Shown here one piece after another: positions 16,062 through 24,000 of a DNA stretch of 33,273 nucleotides. The notes under the pieces are model-generated. The model saw only the letters and a program-made list of their open reading frames with translations. It had not been told where the DNA came from and did not search any database. Origin of the DNA: Lentisphaerota bacterium (GTDB lineage: Bacteria; Verrucomicrobiota; Kiritimatiellia; RFP12; UBA1067); NCBI GenBank assembly GCA_012838435.1, contig DUPH01000375.1:1-33273 (forward strand), written 5' to 3'. The number at the start of each line of letters is the position of its first letter. The first letter of the stretch is position 1. A program made the translations under genes and the position numbers.

Positions 16062-16940
16062 ATGAGTGCAACGCTGCTTGATGGAAAAAAACTCGCCGCC
16101 GAGATGCGTGCGGAAATCGCGCGACAGGTCGCCGATCTTAAAGCCGATCGTGGTGTGACGCCGGGGTTGGGCGTGATCTTGATCGGTACCGATCCGGCCT
16201 CCACCTCGTATGTTACCGCCAAAGAACGCGCCTGTGAAGAGGCAGGCATGTTTTCGCTGGATGTGCGCGTGCCGGCCGAGACTACGCAGGAGGAGGCGCT
16301 GGCCCTGGTGTGCCGCATGAACGACGACCCGCGTGTCCACGGTATTTTGGTGCAGCTCCCGTTGCCGCGCCATATCGACGAAGCCGCGGTTATCAACGCG
16401 ATCGCCCCCGAAAAAGATGTGGACGGCTTCACCCCGGTGAATGTCGGCCGCATGATGATCGGTGAGACCTGCTTCCTACCCTGCACACCGCACGGTATCA
16501 TCCAGATGCTACTCAAAACCGGGGTGCAGACCGCTGGACAGCATGCGGTCGTGATCGGACGCAGCAACATTGTCGGCAAGCCGGTGGCGCATCTGCTGAT
16601 GCGCAAGGCCGAGGGCGGCAATGCCACTGTCACGGTTTGCCACACCGGCACACGTGATCTCGCAACCCACACGCGGCAGGCGGACATTCTGGTGGTCGCG
16701 GCCGGGCGACCGGGCACGGTCACGGGCAGCATGATTAAGCCCGGTGCGGTGGTGATCGACGTGGGGGTCAACCGCATTCCCGATGCCTCCAAGAAAAACG
16801 GTTTCCGTCTCGTCGGCGATGTCGACGCCGCATCTGTGAGCGAGGTCGCCTCGCTGCTCACCCCCGTGCCCGGCGGGGTGGGCCCGATGACCATCACCAT
16901 GTTACTGGCCAACACACTCGAAGCCGCCCGCCGCCTATGA
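16062..16940 (+). CDS. folD: Methylene-THF dehydrogenase / methenyl-THF cyclohydrolase FolD
   Basis: FolD interconverts 5,10-methylene-, methenyl- and 10-formyl-tetrahydrofolate, supplying one-carbon units for purines and fMet. The 292-residue protein is full length. Key residues are present: Tyr50 and Lys54 (STSYVTAKERACEE), Gln98 (GILVQLPLP) and Asp121 (KDVDGFTPVNVG). The Rossmann segment VIGRSNIVGKPVAHLL and the C-terminal TPVPGGVGPMTITMLLANT are also present. There is no clear ribosome-binding site before ATG 16062. The stop overlaps the next gene by four bases, and the repeat at 15949-16037 lies in its leader or promoter region. Confidence 0.97.
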   Translation: MSATLLDGKKLAAEMRAEIARQVADLKADRGVTPGLGVILIGTDPASTSYVTAKERACEEAGMFSLDVRVPAETTQEEALALVCRMNDDPRVHGILVQLPLPRHIDEAAVINAIAPEKDVDGFTPVNVGRMMIGETCFLPCTPHGIIQMLLKTGVQTAGQHAVVIGRSNIVGKPVAHLLMRKAEGGNATVTVCHTGTRDLATHTRQADILVVAAGRPGTVTGSMIKPGAVVIDVGVNRIPDASKKNGFRLVGDVDAASVSEVASLLTPVPGGVGPMTITMLLANTLEAARRL

Positions 16941-18892
16941 AAATTCTCGGAGAACCGCTTTTCGCCCGCGATGCGAACGGGCAACTCATCTCAAGGGTCG
17001 GCACGATCCTTTTGAAGTCGGGCTGGCTGATCACGTTGAAGGGCGTCCACGTGACGCAACGCCTCGCCTGGGTCAAGGAACAGAATCGAGAACGGCAGCA
17101 AGCCGGTCTGGAACCGCTGAGCGATCTTGAAATCGAAGAGGAGATAGCGCGTTCGGTGGATCTGCTTTTTGACGAACGCATGGTGCTGATCCGTCCTGAT
17201 CCCAGCGCGATGGAGCTTGCTTTCGAAGCCGACGAGATGCTGCAGAAGCTGGTTTCCAAACGGTGCATCCGCTTCCTCAACACGCACGACGCACGGGTGC
17301 GCGACGCCTTGCGCGCGCGCGGCGAGAATTGGCGCATGAGTCGTCTGCCGGTATCGGCAGAAGAGATGCGTCTTCTGATTACCTCTTCACTCGCCGCCAT
17401 TGAGACGCAGCCGATCTACTACCACAATCGCTCCACCGGCACCCGGTTCCTCACGCTCGCCCAATTCGCCAGCATTGAGGAATTGCCGGATGATCTCTTC
17501 CGGCAACAGCTTGAAGAGATCGTGGAGTATACCGCGCGGCAGAACCGTTTCTGGAATCCGGAGATCGATATCTTCCCGCCGGGCTGTACGTTCACCCGGC
17601 AGGCCTTTGAAACTCTGGACGCCGCAACCCTGCCGATCGACGCGCTGCGGGAGGCCTATCGAAAGCTGCTCGATACTTTTCGTGCGGCGTTACCCGCAGA
17701 GTTGCGCGACGAGTCAACCGCCAACATCAAGTGGCGCAACCGCATGTGTTCTGCGCTGACCCAGCAACCCAACGCCGTCGATGCAGGCGAGTTGATACAG
17801 GATATTTCGCCTGAGTTCTACCGTCAGGTCAAGTGGTTGCCTGGTTGCCGCATTATGAAGGGCGAGTTGATTTTCGATCCAGTCTGTGATGAAAGTGACG
17901 CGCATCCTGAGGACATTGAGTTGAGGGTGCTCTGTGATCCGCGTGCCAAAGCGATGATCTTTAATTATCTGCGTGAATATAACACCATCGAATACATCAA
18001 TATCGGGCGTATTGGCCGCTCTCTCTCGATACGTGCGCCGGCGTCACGCCGGGCGCCGGTTTATATGGTGCAGATCAAAGAAGCCGATAGGGAGGAACCA
18101 GAGCTGCGCATTCTGCGTTTCCAGAAATGGGGCGTCAAAGAACATCTCGATGATGGCAAGGAATTGCTGCGTGCGGTGATGGAGGCCATGGACTACACGG
18201 ATTATATTCTGGACCGTCGTCTCGGTTGCCAGCAGCTTGGTATGAACCTGCCGCCACGTCTTGCTGTCGGGCGCATTGCCGAAACCTACAACGGTCAAAA
18301 TGCGGCCTACAGGGGTGCGCGTTTTTGGTCGGTCTACTTTGAGCGCGTCTACGTCGGCGGTTGTGCCACCGACAAGATACCTCCGGATCACTATGCGAAT
18401 CCCGAGTTTAACCGTCGGTTGGCGCGCCTGCTGGGCGCTGCTGCCGCTGTCAACGCCATTGTGGGACGCGCCAACCTTGAGTTGCAGGTGATGTTTGACG
18501 ATGGTGACGAGGTGATCGTGCTGGACGCCGAAGGCTTGCCTGCGCATTTGATCGTCTCCGAACACTCGGGCTCCTTCGCGCAGTACGACATGCGCCTTGA
18601 TCGTGACGCCGCCGCCTATGCGGGACCGATTAATCGTCGTGCCGCGCTGATGCCCAATGCTGACGAGTTTGCCGTATGCTATCTTGAGGCGTTCCAGGAA
18701 AGTTTTGAGCAGGTGCAGTGGAAATACCTCCAGCGTCGGAGGGCCTTTGAAGCGCTCTTCAGGCACCGGCCTCTTGATCGCAGAGGGAGCATCGCTTACC
18801 GCTGGCAGTGTGTGCTGGAGCGGCTCACTAAGACGGATGCCACCGCATTGCGCGCGGCTATCCGCGCCCATGTGGAGGTGCCCGTTTCGTGA
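16937..18892 (+). CDS. Unrecognised 651-residue protein between folD and nudC
   Basis: I do not recognise this family. The 651-residue sequence is evenly charged and lacks a signal peptide, membrane segments and Cys clusters, so a cytoplasmic protein is likely. Visible regions are an N-terminal charged helical part (about 40-110), a middle part with WNPEIDIFPPGCTFTRQAF and WLPGCRIMKGELIFDP, and a C-terminal part. The C-terminal part has the aromatic stretch ARFWSVYFERVYVGGCATDK, then FDDGDEVIVLDAEGLPAHLI and VSEHSGSFAQYD. The DDGDEVIVLD pattern could be a metal or nucleotide site, but this is a guess. ATG 16937 overlaps the folD stop (ATGA) and its own stop overlaps the nudC start (GTGA), so it is translationally coupled to both. 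It has the same coding style as its neighbours and no sign of decay. Confidence 0.85.
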   Translation: MKILGEPLFARDANGQLISRVGTILLKSGWLITLKGVHVTQRLAWVKEQNRERQQAGLEPLSDLEIEEEIARSVDLLFDERMVLIRPDPSAMELAFEADEMLQKLVSKRCIRFLNTHDARVRDALRARGENWRMSRLPVSAEEMRLLITSSLAAIETQPIYYHNRSTGTRFLTLAQFASIEELPDDLFRQQLEEIVEYTARQNRFWNPEIDIFPPGCTFTRQAFETLDAATLPIDALREAYRKLLDTFRAALPAELRDESTANIKWRNRMCSALTQQPNAVDAGELIQDISPEFYRQVKWLPGCRIMKGELIFDPVCDESDAHPEDIELRVLCDPRAKAMIFNYLREYNTIEYINIGRIGRSLSIRAPASRRAPVYMVQIKEADREEPELRILRFQKWGVKEHLDDGKELLRAVMEAMDYTDYILDRRLGCQQLGMNLPPRLAVGRIAETYNGQNAAYRGARFWSVYFERVYVGGCATDKIPPDHYANPEFNRRLARLLGAAAAVNAIVGRANLELQVMFDDGDEVIVLDAEGLPAHLIVSEHSGSFAQYDMRLDRDAAAYAGPINRRAALMPNADEFAVCYLEAFQESFEQVQWKYLQRRRAFEALFRHRPLDRRGSIAYRWQCVLERLTKTDATALRAAIRAHVEVPVS

Positions 18893-19650
18893 AAGGGCTA
18901 CTGCTGTTTTCTGCAGATCAGCTCTGGGTCAGACAAACCCCCGAAGGACCATCTTGGCTGTTTGATGCGGACCCGCTTGCCTTTGACCTTGTGGAACCGC
19001 TCTCCGCGCCGACGACGGCGGGGGCGGGAGAGAGAGTCTTCGCCGCTGAATCCGCAGAGGCACCTGTTCCCGGCGCAGAACGGATGGGCCTACGCGCGCT
19101 GTTCGACCTCGTGACGCCGCAGCGTTATGCTCAGGTTGGACTGGCCAGCCAACTCATGCATTGGCGTCGTGTCCACCGCTTTTGCGGTGCTTGCGGCGCG
19201 CCGTTGCAACGCCACGCCACTGAGCGCGCGATGATCTGCCCGGCCTGCAATCACATTGCCTACCCGCGCATCAATCCCGTCGTGATCACACTGATCGCGC
19301 GCGATGACCGGATTCTGCTGGCCCACAAAGCCGGTGGCGTGCTGCCGTTCTGGAGCTTGGTGGCCGGGTTTGTCGAGGCGCATGAAACGCTTGAGCAGGC
19401 GGTGGCGCGCGAGATCGCGGAGGAGGTTGGCCTGCGTGTCACAAACATCCGGTATGCATCGAGCCAACCCTGGCCGTTCCCCAACAACCTGATGTTCGGT
19501 TTCACGGCGGAGTATGAAAGCGGCGAGATCACGCCCGACGGTGTCGAGATTGCCGAGGCCGGTTGGTTCGGTCGCGACGACCTGCCGCCGATTCCCTCGC
19601 GTGTCAGCATCGCGCGCCGCATGATCGACGCCTTTTTCGCCTCGACCTGA
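18889..19650 (+). CDS. nudC: NADH pyrophosphatase / NAD-cap hydrolase NudC
   Basis: NudC cleaves NADH to NMNH and AMP and can remove NAD caps from RNA 5' ends. The 253-residue protein has the zinc ribbon FCGACGAPL and CPACNHIAYPR (Cys99, 102, 117, 120). The Nudix box GFVEAHETLEQAVAREIAEE then VGL runs from 160 to 182 and contains the REIAEE core. The NudC signature SQPWPFPNNLMFGF follows. The last Ser of the usual SQPWPFPxS motif is Asn here. GTG 18889 overlaps the preceding stop. It is the last gene of the folD operon and faces the convergent protease gene. Confidence 0.95.
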   Translation: MKGLLLFSADQLWVRQTPEGPSWLFDADPLAFDLVEPLSAPTTAGAGERVFAAESAEAPVPGAERMGLRALFDLVTPQRYAQVGLASQLMHWRRVHRFCGACGAPLQRHATERAMICPACNHIAYPRINPVVITLIARDDRILLAHKAGGVLPFWSLVAGFVEAHETLEQAVAREIAEEVGLRVTNIRYASSQPWPFPNNLMFGFTAEYESGEITPDGVEIAEAGWFGRDDLPPIPSRVSIARRMIDAFFAST

Positions 19651-19662
19651 TTCTTACATGCC

Positions 19663-19688
19663 GAGGATGATGACGAGTCGTCAACCTC
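19663..19688. terminator. Possible hairpin terminator between nudC and the protease gene
   Basis: An inner stem TGACG, loop AGT, CGTCA (19671-19683) is framed by GAGG (19663-19666) and CCTC (19685-19688), with a bulge between. It lies between two convergent stops. There is no adjacent T tract on either strand, so a rho-independent role is only tentative. Confidence 0.3.
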
Positions 19689-19706
19689 GCGAGAAAAACG
19701 GCCTTT

Positions 19707-20927
19707 TCATCGGGGTTGCTCCATGCCATCCGGCGGTGCGATGGCGTCGGCCTTGGCTCCAGCGGCCCTGACGTTTTCATCGTACAGCGATTTGGCCCAT
19801 TCCGGCAGTCCCGCCCGCAACGCGTCGGAGGGCCGACCGTGGGCGAGTACTTTGCCGCTCTTGTCCTCAATCCGTACCGTATACGCATGAGGCGCATTGC
19901 TGCGTATCTCGCTGATCGCGGCGCCTTTCGCGCCTTCGGTTTTGATGGTGTGGACATCGACCGACGCGCTCGGTGTGGCGACTGGCCGCAACAGATCCGC
20001 GACCGCTTCAGGTGTCATCCCGCAGGCGTAGGGTTCGAAGAAACGCGCCCGGATCGCCGCCGCCGGAATCGCTGAGTGTATGTCGTAGGTCGCCGCGCCG
20101 GCTTTAAGCGTTTCAATGCTGTCGAGCATGCCCACCGCGTTGCCCGCATTGTCGATGATCGCGCCGCCACTGAATCCGCCGATCGAGTGGATCATCAGAT
20201 GCAAGCGCGTCAAGCGCTCGCCCCCCGGACCGTTTTTGATGCCATAGCGGGCGACCATCCCTTCGACCGCGAAGAAGTATTTATTCAGCGGATGGCCGAT
20301 CGCACGGACACGGGTTCCTGCAGGCGTATCCGGCCGCAACGGCAGCCACTGGACGGTATCACCGGCGCCCTCCACTTGCAGCAGCGCGAGGTCTTCCAGC
20401 GGATAGAGCGCCAGAATTTTGACGACGGTGACCGGCCGCCCTTCGACCGTCAATCCCGCCGCTACGAACGGTTCATCCAGACCTTTGAAGGCGTGGAAGC
20501 AAGTCGCGGCTATGCCGGGATGGATCAGAAAGGCCGCGCCCAAGCGTGCAGTGTTCCCGGACTTGTAGTCCGCCTCAGAAAGCGTGTAGAGCGCAAACGT
20601 CGCCCGTGCCGCGCGTTCATGCAGTGCGGCGTCGTCCAGCGGTGTCTGCGCCGGTGTCGCGGGCACGAGGCCGAGCGGCTCGCGCCGGTTCATCGCGGCG
20701 GCAAGGTCCGCGATCCGAAACACTCGGTTGCTGGAGAAGGCCTCGTGACGGATTGCCTTGCCCAGACGCGCGTACACAGCGTCGTCCAGCGGCATCTCAA
20801 CCTGTCCGCCGACCACACCTGCGGCTTGGCAAACCGCGACCCCCAGTAGCCCTACAACGACACCGGCAAGCCGCACAGCACGCAAGGCGTGCGTGGTCAC
20901 CTCCGTCCGTAACACGTCCGCTTTCAA
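19707..20927 (-). CDS. Secreted trypsin-like serine protease (S1 family, chymotrypsin fold)
   Basis: The 406-residue protein has an N-terminal hydrophobic segment (about 18-36, RLAGVVVGLLGVAVCQAAG) that looks like a signal peptide. A protease domain follows with a readable catalytic triad: His145 (ATCFHAF), Asp179 (YPLEDLALLQV) and Ser253 (SIGGFSGGAIIDNAGNAVG). The GFSGG core replaces the usual GNSGG. The residues after about 300 have no PDZ domain that I can recognise. The start is uncertain: TTG 20927 is the furthest upstream, while GTG 20900 (GTGACC) and other codons are possible; the nearby GGAGG does not clearly settle it. It is transcribed divergently from giant gene C, so processing of surface proteins is a possible job, but this is inference. 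Confidence 0.8.
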   Translation of the reverse strand: MKADVLRTEVTTHALRAVRLAGVVVGLLGVAVCQAAGVVGGQVEMPLDDAVYARLGKAIRHEAFSSNRVFRIADLAAAMNRREPLGLVPATPAQTPLDDAALHERAARATFALYTLSEADYKSGNTARLGAAFLIHPGIAATCFHAFKGLDEPFVAAGLTVEGRPVTVVKILALYPLEDLALLQVEGAGDTVQWLPLRPDTPAGTRVRAIGHPLNKYFFAVEGMVARYGIKNGPGGERLTRLHLMIHSIGGFSGGAIIDNAGNAVGMLDSIETLKAGAATYDIHSAIPAAAIRARFFEPYACGMTPEAVADLLRPVATPSASVDVHTIKTEGAKGAAISEIRSNAPHAYTVRIEDKSGKVLAHGRPSDALRAGLPEWAKSLYDENVRAAGAKADAIAPPDGMEQPR

Positions 20928-20956
20928 CTCCTAAATCCTAACTCCTGAATTCTAAC
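20924..20956. repeat. Short-period CTCCTAAATCCTAA-type repeat
   Basis: Degenerate units of AACTCCTraAtcCT (for example AACTCCTAAATCC, TAACTCCTGAATTC, TAACT) fill the start of the divergent region between the protease and gene C. This is the same kind of short-period intergenic sequence found at 1711-1872 and 10160-10186. Confidence 0.45.
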
Positions 20957-20985
20957 TTTTCGGGGATGCGGTTTCCACTTGCTGA

Positions 20986-21013
20986 TTCACCTAAAAAACG
21001 GCACTATTATACA
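20986..21013 (+). promoter_or_regulatory. Candidate promoter for giant gene C
   Basis: TTCACC (20986-20991), a 16-base spacer and TATACA (21008-21013) lie 33 bases before ATG 21047. Both hexamers match consensus at four of six positions. A ribosome-binding site GAAAGGA lies at 21031-21037. The overlapping TATTAT at 21005-21010 could be the -10 instead, paired with TTGCTG at 20979 (spacer of 20). Confidence 0.4.
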
Positions 21014-21046
21014 AGTTATGTGGAAGTCGAGAAAGGATTTACGCAG

Positions 21047-24000
21047 ATGAAAACACTCCGCCTTTTGTCGTGCCTTTTTGTCTCCATCGTGCCGTTGCTG
21101 TACGCGCAAGGTCCATTCATGAACGATACGCTGCCGATCACGGTGCCTGCGGGCGAAACAAACACCGTGGTCGCGCAAACCGGGACCGGCGTGGTCGACA
21201 AGGCCGGCAGCGGTCTGCTGATCCTGCAAGACCCGGGGCTTTTCAACGGTGTCGTGCGGCTGCGCGAGGGCGCGTTGCATGCCGGTGTTTCCGGTGCTAC
21301 GCCGGCCACACGCCCGGATACAGTTTTTGCGCGGGCTGTTTTTCATGTCGATGCCTCCGCCGCGTCCAGCATCACAGCGGACGACGAGGGGCCGTCACGG
21401 AGTGGCGTGACCTGCGCGGCGCTGGCTATCCCTTTGCTGTGCCGCCCGACACCGCGCCGCTCTGGACCGCCAATGCGCTGAACGGCCTGCCGGTCGTCGA
21501 CTTCGGTATCATGCCATTCTCCACCGGCCAGATTCGCGGCATGCACTGGTCGCGCGAATTCACCGGCAGTGTGAAATCGGTCTTCTGGGTGTTGGGCAGC
21601 CAGTTCGGTGGCGGCTTTCTGCTCGGTGCGACCGACACCTATCATCTGCACCGAGGGAACAACGGTACGCCTCTGCCGCTCGGCTACATGTTCCCCGAGG
21701 CCTCACTCTTTCGCGAATACCTGCCCAACGACCTGTGGTGTGGCGAGACACAGATTGACCGTCAGATCCGCAATGGACGTACGACCGGCCTTTCTGGTGC
21801 ATTCCATCTAATATCGTTGATCGCTACCAACACCGCCACGACGGGCTTGACCGTCGGGCGGTTCGCCAACGATCGGTATTTCAACGCGCAGAGCGGCGGA
21901 CAAAGCCTGGCCGAGGTCGCAGTCTTTGAGGAGATTCTGACTCCTGCCGAACGCGAGGCGGTCGAGAGCTACCTGACCGACAAATGGTTCCGCGGCCCCG
22001 ATCTGCGTATCCTTGAGATTGCGGGTACCGGCAGTGTGGGACGGGCCGACAGCGGTACGCTGTGCGTGAATGTGCTGACCGGTGCGGGTCAGGTGCTTGC
22101 GGAAGGTCCGGTCGATGTTGACACCGTCAAACTCGCCGGTACGCTGGACCTCGCGGGCGAAGGCGCGTATGCGGTCGGGATGTTGCGCGGTACAGGCGCG
22201 CTGACTTCCAGCGCGCCGATCCTGCTGGAGCACGTCGGTCTCTACCGCGAGGCGCTCACACTGGCCGCTCCGCTGGCTGGCGATCCGGTGATCGGTACCG
22301 TGTACGGTGAGGGCGCGCTGACTCTGGACGACGGCATCGGCCTCGGTGAGGTGCGTGTCGGCGGTACCCTCGCCGTTACCAATGACGGCACTGCCCTTGC
22401 GGTCGGCTGGCTTTCCGGGTCGGGCACTTTCGACGCTTCCGGATGCGGGGCGTTGACGGTCGAGGATATCCAGATGACCAACGCGACACTGACCGTGCAG
22501 GCCGGGACGAAGCCGGTGGCCGTCGGCGCGCTCGACAGCAACATCGGCACTGTGGTTTTCAAGACCACGGATACGGTTGAGATTGCCGCCCTGACCGGAA
22601 GTGGCGTCGTGCGGTTTGACGATACCGTGGCATCCGCCACGATCGGTGATGTGTCGAACTTTGACGGCACGCTCTATCTCAACAACTGCGGCCCGGTTGA
22701 GATCCTCGGCCCGGCCGGCGACAAGGTCTGGAACGGGATAACCTTGGTCGGCAATGCGCAGCTCACCGTTCCCGGCGCGAACTTGACGGTTGGCCGGCTC
22801 TATGGGCGCGGCACGCTGACCGTCACCAATGCGCTGACCGTCACCAGCCTTTCTATGTCTGGCGACCTCACTGTCAATGACGCGGGCACCGAACCTTGGA
22901 TCTTGACCGATATTACTGGCCCCGGCACCCTGACCCTGAACCGTCCCTACTATGCGCCGGTCATCAACCTCTCCGGCTCGCAGGTGGTCACGCTCGGTCT
23001 TTTCAATCGCGTGGAGCAGGTCAGTGGCGCCGGAACCTTGAACGTTCCGGCCGGCGCGTTCTCGATCGACACGCTTGCGCTCAGCGGCACCGTGACCTTC
23101 AACAATGGAGGGGCACCGTTGGCGGTCGCCTCGGTCAGCGGCAACGGCCGCTTCGTCGCGACCGGCAGCCCGACAACGCTGGACCTCGTCACGCTCGACG
23201 ATTTGCAAAACGCCATCGTTGATACCGGCGCCGCATCCTTGACCGTGACCGCTTTCAGCGGCCACGGAGCCTTCCGCAAAAACGGCACCGGTGATTTCTC
23301 CTTCCCGGTTCCGACCACGCTGCGCACGCTGACCGTCGAGGGCAGCACGTTGCTGCCGGTCCGCGTGAGCCCCGCGACGATTCCGGCTTCGGTGGTGCCG
23401 GCTTTCTGGGTCGACGCTTCCCGCCCTGATACGCTCCTGACCAACGCCGCCGGGCGTGTCACGCAGTGGTGGGACGTGCGCAAGGGCGTGCTCGATGATG
23501 AGTGGATGCATGCCTACAGCGAGAACGACGGTTCGGCGCCGCAGCTTCTGCCGGCCTCGGCCAACGGCTTGCCGATCGTGGCGTTCGGCCCGTATGAGAG
23601 CGGCCGCTACCTGCGCTGGAGTGCGCAGGTCTACCCGGTGCGTACCTTCTTCATGGCGATCGGCACGCACGAAGGCGGCGGTTATCTGCTCGGTTGCTCG
23701 ATCGTGAACGACTTCATCCGTGCTCCTGATGTGAAAAAAACCTATCGCACACCGCTCTGGAATCAGGAGAAGTTCTACACCCGTTACGGACGCAGTTACG
23801 TGGACAGCGAGCCATTCGCCTTCGATACGCGCACACCGTTTAACGGCGGGTATCAGGTACTGTCCTTTGTCGACGATACCGACGGGTCGGTCAATCCAGA
23901 CCTGCAACGCGGACGCGCCGACCAGTTCGCGCGCTACCGCACGGTCTCACCGAGTTACACTGGCGGACAGCGTCTCGGCGAGGTGCTCATCTGCACCAAC

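Noticed and set aside
21808-23907. Minus-strand ORF of 699 codons opposite gene C
   Set aside because: The amino-acid composition (His, Arg, Gln, Asp-rich, low complexity) is typical of an antisense frame of GC-rich repeats, and there is no signal or domain. The plus strand carries the recognisable modules.
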